From an uncultured Pelagibacteraceae bacterium (GTDB taxonomy: Bacteria; Pseudomonadota; Alphaproteobacteria; Pelagibacterales; Pelagibacteraceae): a DNA stretch of 64,000 nucleotides. How positions within the stretch are numbered: the first letter of the stretch is position 1; every line of letters starts with the position of its first letter. The position numbers and the translations under genes are program-made. The stretch spans positions 1 to 64,000 of the forward strand of contig CACITU010000002.1 in the NCBI GenBank assembly GCA_902589725.1, written 5' to 3'. Shown here one piece after another: positions 11,533-22,996 of this stretch. Under the pieces are notes generated by a model. That model ran no database searches, was not told the DNA's origin, and saw only the letters and a list, made by a program, of their open reading frames with translations.

Positions 11533-11888
11533 TGAAACTAAATACTAGTATTAGAAAAAGATTTAGAGTCAGCAACAAAGTTAAAAGAGTTGCTTCAAAA
11601 GATAGATTTAGACTAAGTATTTCTAGATCATCAAAAAATATTTCGGCTCAAATAATTGATGATACAAAAAATGTAACTTTGTTATCAGCTTCATCTATAG
11701 AAAAAGATCTTAAATCAGGTGATAAAATAAATAAAATAGAACTTTCTAAATTAGTTGCTCAAAAGTTAGCCAAAAAGGCCCAAGAAAAGAAAATTACAAA
11801 AATTTACTTTGATAGAGGTTCATATAAATATCATGGTAGGATTAAAGTTTTTGCAGAAACTTTAAGAGAAAATGGGATGGAATTTTAA
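11532..11888 (+). CDS. rplR: 50S ribosomal protein L18
   Basis: [54 protein letters not shown]. Confidence 0.97.
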   Translation: MKLNTSIRKRFRVSNKVKRVASKDRFRLSISRSSKNISAQIIDDTKNVTLLSASSIEKDLKSGDKINKIELSKLVAQKLAKKAQEKKITKIYFDRGSYKYHGRIKVFAETLRENGMEF

Positions 11889-11890
11889 TT

Positions 11891-12406
11891 ATGGAAAATT
11901 TAAAAGATAAAAAAACAGACGATATATTAGAAAAATTAGTCCACATAAACCGTATTACTAAAGTTGTTAAAGGTGGAAGAAGATTTGGATTTTCAGCACT
12001 TGTAGTTGTTGGAAATCAAGCGGGTAAAATTGGTATAGCACATGCAAAAGCTAAACAAGTACCTGATGCTATAAAAAAAGCAAATGAAATGGCACGAAGA
12101 AAACTTACCCATATACCACTTAGAGAAGGCAGAACGATACACCATGACGTTAAAGCAAAAGATGGTTCAGGTAGAATAGTATTGAGGGCAGCTTCTAAAG
12201 GAACAGGCATTATTGCTGGTGGACCTGTAAGGGCGGTATGTGAAGTTTTAGGTGTTAAAGATATAGTTGCAAAATCTATGGGAACATCTAATGCGCACAA
12301 TGTTATCAGAGCTACAATGAAAGCACTGATGAAACAAAGTTCGCCAAAGCAAATATCAGCAATTAGAAATAAAAAAATTTCTGAAATAATTGAAAAAAGA
12401 GGATAA
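11891..12406 (+). CDS. rpsE: 30S ribosomal protein S5
   Basis: [26 protein letters not shown]. Confidence 0.97.
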   Translation: MENLKDKKTDDILEKLVHINRITKVVKGGRRFGFSALVVVGNQAGKIGIAHAKAKQVPDAIKKANEMARRKLTHIPLREGRTIHHDVKAKDGSGRIVLRAASKGTGIIAGGPVRAVCEVLGVKDIVAKSMGTSNAHNVIRATMKALMKQSSPKQISAIRNKKISEIIEKRG

Positions 12407-12858
12407 TGATTACTTTAAATAATAGAGATAAAATCAATAAATCTAAAATGAGAGTAGGTAGAGGAATCGGCTCAGGAAAAGGTAAAACATCAGGCAGAGG
12501 TGTTAAAGGCCAAAAATCAAGATCTGGTGTAGCTATAAAAAGTTTTGAAGGTGGTCAAATGCCATTATATAGAAGACTTCCAAAAAGAGGTTTTAATCCA
12601 ATATCAAAAGAGAGCATAGCAATTTTAAATCTAGAAAAAATTCAGTCTTTTATTGACAAAAAAAATATTAGTCCAAATGAAATATTAAACTCTGAATTAT
12701 TAAAGAAACTTAAATTAATAAATAAAAACTCAAAAAAATTAAAAATTTTAGGATCTGGGGAAGTAAAAGATAAAATTAATATTGAAGCAGACCTGGCCTC
12801 TAAATCAGCAATAGAAAAACTTGAAAAAATTGGTGGATCTATTCAATTAAAAAAATAG
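12406..12858 (+). CDS. rplO: 50S ribosomal protein L15
   Basis: [26 protein letters not shown]. Confidence 0.97.
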   Translation: MITLNNRDKINKSKMRVGRGIGSGKGKTSGRGVKGQKSRSGVAIKSFEGGQMPLYRRLPKRGFNPISKESIAILNLEKIQSFIDKKNISPNEILNSELLKKLKLINKNSKKLKILGSGEVKDKINIEADLASKSAIEKLEKIGGSIQLKK

Positions 12859-12867
12859 TTTGTTTAT

Positions 12868-14148
12868 ATGAGTGCATCATCATCAACAAATGATTTAAGA
12901 AATAGAATTATTTTTACTATTTTAATTTTAGCTGTTTATAGATTTGGAACTTTTGTACCTTTACCAGGTATAGATCCTGAACAATTGAAAATAATGATGG
13001 AAGGTAATCAAAAAGGATTACTAGGCATGTTTAATGTTTTTGCAGGAGGTGCAGTTAGCAGAATGGCGATATTTGCGTTAGGCATAATGCCATATATTTC
13101 CTCTGCAATTATAGTTCAACTTCTGACGGGTGTTTCTGATTATTTTAAAAATTTAAAAGCTCAAGGTGAGACTGGAAGAGCTAAAATTACTCAAATTACT
13201 AGATATGGAACAGTTTTACTTGCAACAGTTCAAGGTTATGGTTTATCTGTTGGTTTAGAGTCATCGGCTGACTTAGTGATTAATCCAGGCGTTTTTTTTA
13301 AAATAACTACCGTTACGACTATTGTTGCAGGTACAATTTTTCTAATGTGGTTAGGTGAGCAAATTACTCAAAGAGGTATTGGAAACGGTATTTCCTTAAT
13401 AATTTTTGCTGGTATCGTAGCTGAAATTCCAAGAGCTTTAGTGACAACTTTTGAATTAGGCAGAACAGGTGCAGTTTCCACATTTATGATTTTAGCACTA
13501 TTTGTTTTGCTAATATTGGTAATTTTATTTGTTGTATTTATGGAAAGAGCTTTAAGAAAAATTCTTGTTAATTATCCTAAAAGACAAATGGGTAATAAAA
13601 TGTATGGTGGAGAGTCATCTCATTTACCTCTAAAGATCAATCAGGCTGGAGTAATACCAGCTATCTTTGCATCAGCACTTTTATTATTGCCAGTAACATT
13701 TTCAAACTTTTCTTTTTCAAATAATGAAACTTTTTTAAATTTAAGCTCTTATTTTACTCAAGGACAACCTCTTTATATGTTGCTTTACGCATCTGGTATA
13801 ATATTTTTTACTTTTTTTTATACTTCTATAACTTTTAATCCCGTAGAAACAGCAGAAAACCTTAGAAAGTATGGAGGCTTTGTGCCCGGAATAAGACCTG
13901 GTGAAAGTACAGCATTTTATATTCAAAATATATCAACAAAATTAACAACTATAGGTGCTTTATATCTAACAATGGTGTGTTTAATGCCTGAATTTTTAAT
14001 TGCAAATTATCCAATACCATTTTATTTGGGCGGTGCATCGATTTTAATTGTTGTTGTAGTAGCCATTGATACTGTGACTCAAATTCAAACAAGATTAATG
14101 AGTTCACAATACGAACAACTTATTAAAAAAACTAAATTTGGTAGATAA
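12868..14148 (+). CDS. secY: Preprotein translocase subunit SecY
   Basis: VYRFGTFVPLPGID, LGIMPYISSAIIVQLL, multiple TM segments. Confidence 0.98.
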   Translation: MSASSSTNDLRNRIIFTILILAVYRFGTFVPLPGIDPEQLKIMMEGNQKGLLGMFNVFAGGAVSRMAIFALGIMPYISSAIIVQLLTGVSDYFKNLKAQGETGRAKITQITRYGTVLLATVQGYGLSVGLESSADLVINPGVFFKITTVTTIVAGTIFLMWLGEQITQRGIGNGISLIIFAGIVAEIPRALVTTFELGRTGAVSTFMILALFVLLILVILFVVFMERALRKILVNYPKRQMGNKMYGGESSHLPLKINQAGVIPAIFASALLLLPVTFSNFSFSNNETFLNLSSYFTQGQPLYMLLYASGIIFFTFFYTSITFNPVETAENLRKYGGFVPGIRPGESTAFYIQNISTKLTTIGALYLTMVCLMPEFLIANYPIPFYLGGASILIVVVVAIDTVTQIQTRLMSSQYEQLIKKTKFGR

Positions 14149-14712
14149 GTGAATATAATTTTATTTGGACCACCTGGTGCTGGTAAAGGTACTCAGTCTA
14201 AATATCTAGTAAATAAATTAAAATCCTTTCAAATTTCAACAGGTGATCTTTTAAGAGAGGAAATCAAAAAAAATACAGATATTGGTAAAGCTATAACCAA
14301 TGATATGAAGAACGGAAAATTTGTAAGTGACGATATTGTTAATAAACTTATAGAAAATTTAATATCTGATCCTCAAAAAAAAAATAAATTAATCTTTGAT
14401 GGATATCCTAGATCATTAAGTCAGGCTTCAAATTTAGAGCAGTTATTAAAAAATTCAAATCAGAGTATAGATTTAATTTTATTTCTAAATGTAGGTAAAG
14501 AAACAATTCTTAAAAGACTTGAAAAGAGAAAAATTATAGAAAATAGGTCTGATGATAATTCTAATACTATAGTTAGCAGATATGAAAAATATATGGAAAC
14601 AACAAAACCAGTTCTAAATTTCTACTCTAAGAATCCAAATTTTAAAGAGATTGATGGAGGTTTAGAAATTGAAGAAATAACAAGGAAAATAGACACTTTT
14701 ATCAATGTATAA
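14149..14712 (+). CDS. adk: Adenylate kinase
   Basis: MNIILFGPPGAGKGTQSKYL (GTG start directly after the secY stop). Confidence 0.97.
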   Translation: MNIILFGPPGAGKGTQSKYLVNKLKSFQISTGDLLREEIKKNTDIGKAITNDMKNGKFVSDDIVNKLIENLISDPQKKNKLIFDGYPRSLSQASNLEQLLKNSNQSIDLILFLNVGKETILKRLEKRKIIENRSDDNSNTIVSRYEKYMETTKPVLNFYSKNPNFKEIDGGLEIEEITRKIDTFINV

Positions 14713-14716
14713 GACG

Positions 14717-14744
14717 TTGACTTTGATTAATCATCTTATATAAA
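14717..14744 (+). promoter_or_regulatory. Putative promoter for rpsM-rpsK-rpoA-rplQ (TTGACT-N16-TATAAA)
   Basis: TTGACT 14717-14722 and TATAAA 14739-14744 in the adk-rpsM gap. Confidence 0.5.
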
Positions 14745-14767
14745 AGGCACAATTTATCACAAAAATT

Positions 14768-15151
14768 ATGGCTCGTATCGCAGGTATAAACATTCCACAA
14801 AATAAGCTTGTTCATATAGGTTTAACTTACATTTATGGAATTGGTGATAAATTCTCTCAGCAAATTTGTTCATCTTTAGAAATTCCAAAGGCTAAAAGAG
14901 TTAATGAATTAACAGATGAGGAGATTTTAAAGATAAGAGAGTATATCGACCAAAACTTTAAAGTCGAAGGTGATTTAAGAAGAGATTATTCATTAAGTAT
15001 AAAAAGATTAATTGATTTAGCTTGTTATAGGGGAACAAGACACAGAAAAAAATTACCTGTAAGAGGACAAAGAACCAGATGCAATGCGAGAACAAGAAAA
15101 GGGAAAGCAATTGCAATAGCAGGAAAAAAATTAACACCAACTAAAAAATAA
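14768..15151 (+). CDS. rpsM: 30S ribosomal protein S13
   Basis: [51 protein letters not shown]. Confidence 0.98.
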   Translation: MARIAGINIPQNKLVHIGLTYIYGIGDKFSQQICSSLEIPKAKRVNELTDEEILKIREYIDQNFKVEGDLRRDYSLSIKRLIDLACYRGTRHRKKLPVRGQRTRCNARTRKGKAIAIAGKKLTPTKK

Positions 15152-15153
15152 TT

Positions 15154-15603
15154 ATGGCAAAAGCTGATAAAGTTGAGAATAAAGATCAGAAGGTTGAGAA
15201 GTCCTCAAAAAAAAGTGTTAAAAGTTCTTATTCTAAAAAGAAAAAAATAAAGAAAAACATTTTAAATGGTATTGCTTATGTGCAATCTACATTTAACAAT
15301 ACAATCATATCTATTGCAGATACAAACGGAAATGTTGTTTCATGGGCATCTGCAGGACAAAAAGGTTTCAAGGGTTCTAGAAAATCAACCCCATACGCAG
15401 CACAGATAGCAGCAGACGCTGCAGCTTCTAAGGCACTTGAGTATGGAATGAAAACTTTATCAGTTGAGGTTAAAGGTCCTGGATCAGGAAGAGAAACTGC
15501 ATTAAGAGCTTTACAAGCACGAGGCTTTAAAATTTTATCTATAAAAGATACTACACCTATGCCACATAATGGTACTAGACCACCAAAGAAAAGGAGAGTT
15601 TAA
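15154..15603 (+). CDS. rpsK: 30S ribosomal protein S11 with Lys/Ser-rich N-terminal extension
   Basis: [46 protein letters not shown]. Confidence 0.98.
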   Translation: MAKADKVENKDQKVEKSSKKSVKSSYSKKKKIKKNILNGIAYVQSTFNNTIISIADTNGNVVSWASAGQKGFKGSRKSTPYAAQIAADAAASKALEYGMKTLSVEVKGPGSGRETALRALQARGFKILSIKDTTPMPHNGTRPPKKRRV

Positions 15604-16631
15604 TGGAAGTTGAAAACGTTAATAGTAAAAATTGGAAGTCTTTAATAAAACCATCTAAATTAGATGTTCAAATTAGTGATGATTTAACTCATGCAAAAAT
15701 AATTGCTGAGCCGCTTGAAAAGGGTTACGGATTGACTTTAGGTAATTCTCTAAGAAGGATATTGCTTTCTTCAATAAGAGGTGCAGCAGTAACATCTATT
15801 CAAATCGATGGAGTTTTGCATGAATTTACTTCGATAAAGGGTGTAAGAGAAGATGTAACTGATATTGTTTTAAATGTAAAATCTCTTGCATTAAAAAGCA
15901 ATTCTGAAGGCACAAAAAAACTAATCTTAGATGCTAAAGGACCGGGTGAAATTAAAGCATCTGATATAACTCCAGTTGCAGATGTAGAAATATTAAATCC
16001 AGATTTAGTTATTTGTAATTTAGATGAAAATACTACTTTTCATATGGAAATGAATGTTAATACTGGTAAAGGATATGTTCCTGCAGAATTAAATAAACCT
16101 GAGGAACCGCCATTAGGACTTATAGCGATAGATTCTTTATATAGTCCAGTTAAAAAAGTGTCTTATTCAGTTAGCACTGCAAGAGAAGGAAAAGCTTTAG
16201 ATTACGATAAGCTAATCATGGAAGTTGAGACTAATGGATCAATTTCAGCAGAAGACGCGGTTGCATATTCTGCTAGAATTTTTCAAGATCAACTAAAAAT
16301 GTTTATAAATTTTGATGAACCAGTAGAAGTTCCGGTAAAAGAAGTTTCTACAGAGCCTGAGTTTAACAAGAACTTATTAAGAAAAGTAGACGAACTTGAG
16401 TTGTCTGTTAGATCAATGAATTGCTTAAAAAATGATAATATTATTTATATTGGTGACTTAGTTCAAAAATCTGAGGGTGAAATGTTGAGAACACCAAATT
16501 TTGGAAGGAAATCATTAAATGAAATTAAGGAAGTTTTAACAGGAATGTCATTGTATTTAGGTATGGAGATACCCAACTGGCCACCAGATAATATTGCTGA
16601 AATGTCTAAAAAATTAGAGGAAGCAATTTAA
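15603..16631 (+). CDS. rpoA: DNA-directed RNA polymerase subunit alpha
   Basis: [50 protein letters not shown]. Confidence 0.98.
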   Translation: MEVENVNSKNWKSLIKPSKLDVQISDDLTHAKIIAEPLEKGYGLTLGNSLRRILLSSIRGAAVTSIQIDGVLHEFTSIKGVREDVTDIVLNVKSLALKSNSEGTKKLILDAKGPGEIKASDITPVADVEILNPDLVICNLDENTTFHMEMNVNTGKGYVPAELNKPEEPPLGLIAIDSLYSPVKKVSYSVSTAREGKALDYDKLIMEVETNGSISAEDAVAYSARIFQDQLKMFINFDEPVEVPVKEVSTEPEFNKNLLRKVDELELSVRSMNCLKNDNIIYIGDLVQKSEGEMLRTPNFGRKSLNEIKEVLTGMSLYLGMEIPNWPPDNIAEMSKKLEEAI

Positions 16632-17074
16632 TGAGACACGGCTTAGCAAATAAAAAGCTGAACAGAACCTCAGAGCATAGAAAAGCTTTGCTTAAAAATA
16701 TGCTTAATTCACTAATTAAGTATGAGCAAATTAAAACAACTTTGCCAAAAGCTAAATTTTTAAAACCTCAAGCAGATAAAATTATAACATTAGGAAAAAA
16801 AGAAACTTTACAAACAACTAAAATGCTAGTTTCTAAACTTCAAGATATTCAATCAGCAAATAAAGTTAAGAAAACCCTTTCTAAAAGATATGAAAATAGA
16901 AAAGGTGGATATACCAGAATAATAAAAGCTGGATTTAGATATGGTGATAATGCTCCAATGGCTATAATTGAATTTGTTGATAGAGACGTTGAGGCAAAAA
17001 GAGTTGATAAAAAGAAAAAAAATCCAACTAAAGAAGCTCCTAAAACAGAAGAGAAAAAACAAGTTACAGCATAA
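16631..17074 (+). CDS. rplQ: 50S ribosomal protein L17
   Basis: [25 protein letters not shown]. Confidence 0.98.
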   Translation: MRHGLANKKLNRTSEHRKALLKNMLNSLIKYEQIKTTLPKAKFLKPQADKIITLGKKETLQTTKMLVSKLQDIQSANKVKKTLSKRYENRKGGYTRIIKAGFRYGDNAPMAIIEFVDRDVEAKRVDKKKKNPTKEAPKTEEKKQVTA

Positions 17075-17084
17075 GTCTTAATTC

Positions 17085-18002
17085 ATGAAAAAATCTTACA
17101 TCGTTGACTCAACGTGTAAAGATATGCGCTTGGACAGATGGTTAAAGCTCAATATTGGAAAAATTCCACAAAGTCTTATTGAAAAGTATTTGAGAAATGG
17201 AAAAATAAAACTCAATAAAAAAAAGGTTAAAAGTTCATATAAATTGAGAATTCAAGATGAGATAAATACATTTAATATTGAATTTAAAGAAATTATTCAG
17301 CAAAAAAAAAATAAGTTTTCACCCTCAAAAGAAATTATTAAATCAAATGAAGATCAAATTATTGATAACAATAATAATTTTATAGTTTTGAACAAGCCTT
17401 CAGGTATATCAGTTCAAGGTGGAACTAAATCAAAGAAAAATTTAGTCGATATTTTTTCTAAAAGTAAAATTTTTGAAGGAACAAAACCTTATTCTGTTCA
17501 TAGATTGGATAAAGATACATCGGGAGTTTTTATTATGGCAAAAAATAGAGAAACTGCACAATTACTTACCTCTTTATTTAGATTAAGAAAAGTGCACAAA
17601 ACTTATTTAGCCATTTGTCAAGGAGAAATAAATAAAAAATCTGGTGTATGGGATGATGATTTAATTAGATATGATAGTAATAAAAAAATTATAGAAAAAG
17701 CAAAAACAATTTTTAAAGTTATTGATAAAAACTCGGAAGCTAGTTTATTAGAGTTAAAACCAATTACTGGAAGAAAGCATCAATTAAGAAAACAATTATA
17801 TGCAATTGGTAATCCTATATTTGGAGACACAAAATATAAATTATTAAATTCTAACAAAGGTGTTAATAAAAATTTAATGTTACACTCATATCAAATTAAA
17901 TTTAAAATAAATCAAATAAGACATACATATTCAGCCTTATTACCTGATTATTTTAAAAAACTTTTAAAGTCTAAAAGACTTACATTTTCAAATTTGAAAT
18001 AA
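17085..18002 (+). CDS. rluC: RluC/RluD-family 23S rRNA pseudouridine synthase
   Basis: S4 domain, [32 protein letters not shown] catalytic motif. Confidence 0.85.
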   Translation: MKKSYIVDSTCKDMRLDRWLKLNIGKIPQSLIEKYLRNGKIKLNKKKVKSSYKLRIQDEINTFNIEFKEIIQQKKNKFSPSKEIIKSNEDQIIDNNNNFIVLNKPSGISVQGGTKSKKNLVDIFSKSKIFEGTKPYSVHRLDKDTSGVFIMAKNRETAQLLTSLFRLRKVHKTYLAICQGEINKKSGVWDDDLIRYDSNKKIIEKAKTIFKVIDKNSEASLLELKPITGRKHQLRKQLYAIGNPIFGDTKYKLLNSNKGVNKNLMLHSYQIKFKINQIRHTYSALLPDYFKKLLKSKRLTFSNLK

Positions 18003-18597
18003 AATTTTTAATTAATTTATCACTTAAATTTGAATAATCTTGGTCTATGATGTTTTTTAAATTTGTAACTCCTTTATCAGAAATACCACAAGGTATAATT
18101 TTCTTATAATTTTCAAGGTCATTATCTATATTTATTGCAAAACCATGATAAGCAATCCATTTACTAACTCTAATACCAATAGCTGCAATTTTTTTTAATT
18201 CATTTTTATCCTTGTACCAAATACCTATATTATTTTTATCTGGAAAAGACTCTATTTTATAAAATTTTAAAGTTTCAATTATTGTATTTTCAATAATATT
18301 AATAAACTTACGGATATCCTTTTTTTTCCTTAAATCTAAAACAAAATAGCAAATTAATTGACCTGGTCCATGATAGGTAATTTTACCACCTCTATTTGTT
18401 TCTAGTATTTTAATTGATTTATCAATTATCTCATTTTCTTTATATGAAGTTCCTGCTGTAAAAACCTCATTATGTTCTAAAGTCCAAATTAATTCATCGC
18501 CATTATATTCATATAATTCCTTTAATCTTGTCTCCAATGCATTAATTGCATCAAAATAATTTATTGGTTTTATTGACTTTTTGATCTCTATACTCAT
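17980..18597 (-). CDS. lipB: Octanoyltransferase LipB
   Basis: [36 protein letters not shown]. Confidence 0.95.
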   Translation of the reverse strand: MSIEIKKSIKPINYFDAINALETRLKELYEYNGDELIWTLEHNEVFTAGTSYKENEIIDKSIKILETNRGGKITYHGPGQLICYFVLDLRKKKDIRKFINIIENTIIETLKFYKIESFPDKNNIGIWYKDKNELKKIAAIGIRVSKWIAYHGFAINIDNDLENYKKIIPCGISDKGVTNLKNIIDQDYSNLSDKLIKNFISNLKM

Positions 18598-18658
18598 TTA
18601 TAATTTGTATTATCTTTATTATGTATTAATAGTGCAAATCTAAATTATAGGTAGATTT

Positions 18659-20032
18659 ATGTCTTTAACTAAAAAAACTAAAGATAAAAAAGTAAATTTT
18701 GAATTTAATAAAGAATATATCAGAGTTGTTACGAGCAAAATAGCTAGCAATGACGCTCAATTTATTACTAATTCTTTTAATGAAATGCATCCGGCTGATG
18801 CAGCAGACATCATAGAGCATCTCAATGAGGGCGATAGAGAAAGTTTAATTAAATTAAATAATTTTAATATAGATCCAGAGGTTTTTGTTGAGCTAAATGA
18901 GTCTATTCAGTCTGAAATTATTACTTTTTTATCCTCTGATTCTATTGTTAAAATTTTAAAAGGCTTAGAGTCTGATGATGCAATTTCTATACTAGAAAAT
19001 GTTCCAGAGGAGGATAAAAATGCAATTCTAAGCTCGTTACCACCAAAAGATAGATTTGCTCTATTAGAAAGTTTAAGTTATCCAGAAGATACTGCTGCTA
19101 GACTTATGCAGCGTGAATTTACGGCAATACCAAGTAATTGGTCTGTAGGTCAAACAATTGACTATTTAAGAGAAAATAAAGATTTACCTGAGGAATTTTT
19201 GGAGATTTTTATTGTAAATGAAGATTTTAAACCAATAGGTACAGTTCCTTCATCAAGGGTTTTAACAACACCACGTGATACAAAAATGGCAACTATTATG
19301 TCAGAGTCTCAATTATTAATTCCAGTTGAAATGGATAAAGAGGAAGTTGCTAATTTATTTGAAAATTATAATTTGAATTCAGCTGCTGTAGTAGACAAAA
19401 ATAACAAATTAGTTGGTATGATTATGAATGATGATGTGCTTACAGTTTTAAAAGAAGAAGCAGAGGAAGACGCATTAAGATTGGCTGGTGTAGGAGATGA
19501 AGAAATAACTGATGGTGTTGTTAAAAAAACTAAGAGAAGATTTAATTGGCTTTTACTAAATTTATTTACTGCCTTTTTAGCCACTTGGTGTATTAGTTTA
19601 TTTGGCGCAACTATTGAACAAATGGTTGTATTAGCTTTTTTAATGCCGATTGTAGCCTCAATGGGTGGAAATGCTGGTATGCAAACACTGGCTGTGACAG
19701 TTAGAACAATCGCAACAAATGATTTAACACAAAATAACTTTTCATCAAATGTTTATAAAGAATTTTCTATTGGTATTTTAAATGGAATTATTTTTGCTGC
19801 AATAAGTGCTTTTGTAGTTCAGATTTGGTTTCAAGATAGTATCCTTTCAATAATTATAGCAATATCAATGGTATTAACAATGATCATTGCAGGATTATTT
19901 GGAATTTTAATTCCCTTCACACTAAAGAAAATGAACATAGATCCAGCTATTGCCTCAAGTGTTTTTGTGACAACAATTACAGACGTAATTGGCTTTGTAT
20001 CATTTTTAGGCGTAGGAGCTTATTTTTTATAA
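18659..20032 (+). CDS. mgtE: Magnesium transporter MgtE
   Basis: MgtE_N repeats, CBS region, C-terminal LMPIVASMGGNAGMQTLAVTVR. Confidence 0.95.
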   Translation: MSLTKKTKDKKVNFEFNKEYIRVVTSKIASNDAQFITNSFNEMHPADAADIIEHLNEGDRESLIKLNNFNIDPEVFVELNESIQSEIITFLSSDSIVKILKGLESDDAISILENVPEEDKNAILSSLPPKDRFALLESLSYPEDTAARLMQREFTAIPSNWSVGQTIDYLRENKDLPEEFLEIFIVNEDFKPIGTVPSSRVLTTPRDTKMATIMSESQLLIPVEMDKEEVANLFENYNLNSAAVVDKNNKLVGMIMNDDVLTVLKEEAEEDALRLAGVGDEEITDGVVKKTKRRFNWLLLNLFTAFLATWCISLFGATIEQMVVLAFLMPIVASMGGNAGMQTLAVTVRTIATNDLTQNNFSSNVYKEFSIGILNGIIFAAISAFVVQIWFQDSILSIIIAISMVLTMIIAGLFGILIPFTLKKMNIDPAIASSVFVTTITDVIGFVSFLGVGAYFL

Positions 20033-20034
20033 AA

Positions 20035-20850
20035 TTAGAGATTATCAATTAATCTCACATTATTTAGGTAGTAAGCAATGAATATTCTTGAATTTTTATT
20101 TGTATTTGAGATTTTTAGATTATTTATATTTCTTAGCTCTAAATAATCGATTTCAATTTGGTAAATATTTTTTAATTTATTTTTTTGAGAATTTAAAAAA
20201 TCTGAAATATTATTTTTTTTATTAATATTTTTTTTTATTCTTACTAATTTTTTATATATATTTTTTGCAACATTTAAATTAGATTTATTCAAAAGAAAAT
20301 TTCTTGATGACAATGCAACATTATTCTTATCACGAATTGTTTTACAGGGTATAACTTTAGTTTTATATTTTTTTTCTAATAGTTTTTTAACTAGATATAA
20401 TTGTTGAAAGTCTTTTTCTCCCATAAATATCTTCTGAGGATTTATAATTTTAGTTAATTTATCCATTACATCTAAAACACCTTCAAAATGACCTTTTCTA
20501 AATTTAGCACATAAAATCTTATCTTTCTTATGTAGTTTAATTTTAGACTTATTTTTATCTTTGTATATGTCCTTAAATTTTGGGAGATAAACAAAATCAA
20601 TTTTTTTGTTTTTTTTTAAAATTTTTAAATCTTTCTTAATATTTCGTGGATAGGATTTTAAGTCTTTTTTGTTATTAAACTGTTTTGGATTAACAAAAAT
20701 ACTTACAATTGTTTTTTTACATAATCTATTTGATTTATTAATTAGTGATAAATGACCTTTGTGTATTCCACCCATAGTAGGAACGAAACCCAAGTCATTA
20801 AATGGCCTTAATGTTTCAAATAATGTTGCTTTGTTTAATAAAATTTTCAT
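20035..20850 (-). CDS. panC: Pantothenate synthetase
   Basis: LGFVPTMGGIHKGHLSLI, VSIFVNPKQF; start placed at MKILLNK. Confidence 0.93.
   Translation of the reverse strand: MKILLNKATLFETLRPFNDLGFVPTMGGIHKGHLSLINKSNRLCKKTIVSIFVNPKQFNNKKDLKSYPRNIKKDLKILKKNKKIDFVYLPKFKDIYKDKNKSKIKLHKKDKILCAKFRKGHFEGVLDVMDKLTKIINPQKIFMGEKDFQQLYLVKKLLEKKYKTKVIPCKTIRDKNNVALSSRNFLLNKSNLNVAKNIYKKLVRIKKNINKKNNISDFLNSQKNKLKNIYQIEIDYLELRNINNLKISNTNKNSRIFIAYYLNNVRLIDNL
20038..20056. terminator. Putative bidirectional terminator hairpin within the panC 3' codons
   Basis: GAGATTA-TCAAT-TAATCTC perfect 7-bp stem; AT-rich flanks on both sides. Confidence 0.35.
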
Positions 20851-20884
20851 TTGTATTAAAATATTTAATAAGTAAAACATTTAA

Positions 20885-21700
20885 ATGATTAAACAAGCAA
20901 TTATTCCTCTAGCTGGTCTAGGAACACGGTTACTGCCTTTAACAAGTGTTTTTGCTAAAGAGCTTCTACCCATTAATGGCAGACCTGGAATCGAATATAT
21001 TCTTGAAGAATGTATTGAAGCAGGTGTTAAAGAGATTGTATTTATTATTTCAACTAAAAAATTAATGATAAAAAAATATTTTTATAGTGACAAGTTTTAT
21101 AAAAATATTATTAGAAAAAAGAAAGATCCTAGAATTATTAATGAATACAAGAAAATACTTAAATATAAAAATAAAATTAAGTTTGTATATCAAAACACTC
21201 CAAAGGGTACAGGTGATGCCGTTCTTAAAACTCAAAAATACATAAAAAATAAATATTTTTTAATGTTGTTGCCAGATGATCTAATAATTGAAAAAAATTG
21301 CTCAAAGTCAATGATAAAGGTTCATAAAAAATATCGAGCATCAGTTATGGCATCTATGAAAGTTAAAAGAAATAATGTTTCAAGATGGGGAATATATAAA
21401 ATTAATAAAAAATTAAATAAAAGAAATTATATTATTGATGGAGTTGTTGAAAAACCATCTGTAAAAAATGCTCCATCAAATAATGCTGTTATTGGAAGAT
21501 ATATATTACCGCGTACAATTTTTAAAAAAATTAAATCTCTTAATCCTGCGAAAGGCAAGGAGATACATATTACTGACGCAATACAACTATTAATTAATGA
21601 TAAAGAAAAATTTATAGCTCATGATTTTGATGGAAAGTATCTAGATTGCGGGACAATGAGTGGCTATATCAACTCTTCAAAAGAAATAGGAAAGATATGA
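20885..21700 (+). CDS. galU: UTP--glucose-1-phosphate uridylyltransferase
   Basis: QAIIPLAGLGTRLLPLTSVFAKELLPINGRPGIEYILEE. Confidence 0.93.
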   Translation: MIKQAIIPLAGLGTRLLPLTSVFAKELLPINGRPGIEYILEECIEAGVKEIVFIISTKKLMIKKYFYSDKFYKNIIRKKKDPRIINEYKKILKYKNKIKFVYQNTPKGTGDAVLKTQKYIKNKYFLMLLPDDLIIEKNCSKSMIKVHKKYRASVMASMKVKRNNVSRWGIYKINKKLNKRNYIIDGVVEKPSVKNAPSNNAVIGRYILPRTIFKKIKSLNPAKGKEIHITDAIQLLINDKEKFIAHDFDGKYLDCGTMSGYINSSKEIGKI

Positions 21701-22995
21701 AATTATGTATGATCGGTACTGGTTATGTTGGTTTAGTTAGTGGTGTTTGTTTTTCAGATTTAGGTAATGATGTAATTTGTGTTGATAAAGATATAAATAA
21801 AATAAATAATTTAAAAAAAGGTGTTATTCCAATTTACGAGCCAGGTCTAGAAGAAATGGTTTTAAAAAATTTTAAGAATAAAAGGTTGAACTTCTCATCT
21901 AATTTAAAAGACTCTGTAAGAAAATCAGATATTATTTTTATTTGTGTGGGCACTCCAACAAAAAAAAATAGCAATAGTGCAGATTTAAGTCAAGTATACG
22001 CTGTTGGAAATGAAATATCAAAATTTATAAATAAATTTAAAATTATAATAAATAAATCTACTGTACCTGTTACAACTGGCGATGAACTTGAAAAAATTAT
22101 ATCAAAAAAAGTAAATAAAAAATATTTTTCAGTAGTCTCAAATCCTGAATTTTTGAGAGAAGGTGAGGCTATTAGAGATTTTATTTATCCTGACAGAATT
22201 GTAGTAGGATCAAACGATAGTAGATCTCAAACTATACTAAAAAATTTATATTCACCACTGATTTCCAAAGGTGCAAAATTTATTTCTACACAAAGAAGAG
22301 CTGCTGAATTAATTAAATATGCCTCAAATGCTTTTTTAGCAACAAAAATTACCTTTATAAATGAAATTGCAAATTTATGCGAAAAAACAGGCATTGATGT
22401 CGAAGATATATCGATTGGTATTGGACTTGATAAAAGAATTGGTAGCAGATTTTTAAGAGCCGGACCTTCATATGGCGGATCATGTTTTCCCAAAGACACT
22501 AAAGCTATAGTTTCTACTGCTCAAAAATTTAAAACAAATCTATCAATTATAAAAAGTGTTATTAAATCTAATGATAAAAGATCTGACTTATTATCTAAAA
22601 GAATAAATTTAATTTTAAAAAAAAAGATTAAAAATAAAATTGTATCTTTTTTAGGTGTAACTTTTAAAGCAAATACTGATGATATGAGAGATTCATCTAG
22701 TCTAAAATTAATTCCATTTCTATCCAAAAAAGGTGCCAAAATTAAATATTATGACCCCACTGGATCAAAAAAAGAATTTAAAAAATTAAAAAATGTTGAA
22801 TTTTCCAATTCAATACAGGAGTCAATCAAAGGATCAGATATTGTAATTATACATACAGAATGGAATGATTTTAAGTCAATTAATTTTAAAAAATTTACGA
22901 AAAATAAAAAACTTATTATTTATGATATGAGAAATATTTATTCACCAAGTAAAATTCAAAAACTTGGTTTCAAATATTTTGGTATTGGAAGATAA
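21697..22995 (+). CDS. ugd: UDP-glucose 6-dehydrogenase
   Basis: MKLCMIGTGYVGLVSGVCFSDLGNDVICVDKD, GPSYGGSCFPKDTKA; start at 21697 overlaps the galU stop (ATGA). Confidence 0.93.
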   Translation: MKLCMIGTGYVGLVSGVCFSDLGNDVICVDKDINKINNLKKGVIPIYEPGLEEMVLKNFKNKRLNFSSNLKDSVRKSDIIFICVGTPTKKNSNSADLSQVYAVGNEISKFINKFKIIINKSTVPVTTGDELEKIISKKVNKKYFSVVSNPEFLREGEAIRDFIYPDRIVVGSNDSRSQTILKNLYSPLISKGAKFISTQRRAAELIKYASNAFLATKITFINEIANLCEKTGIDVEDISIGIGLDKRIGSRFLRAGPSYGGSCFPKDTKAIVSTAQKFKTNLSIIKSVIKSNDKRSDLLSKRINLILKKKIKNKIVSFLGVTFKANTDDMRDSSSLKLIPFLSKKGAKIKYYDPTGSKKEFKKLKNVEFSNSIQESIKGSDIVIIHTEWNDFKSINFKKFTKNKKLIIYDMRNIYSPSKIQKLGFKYFGIGR

Positions 22996-22996
22996 T

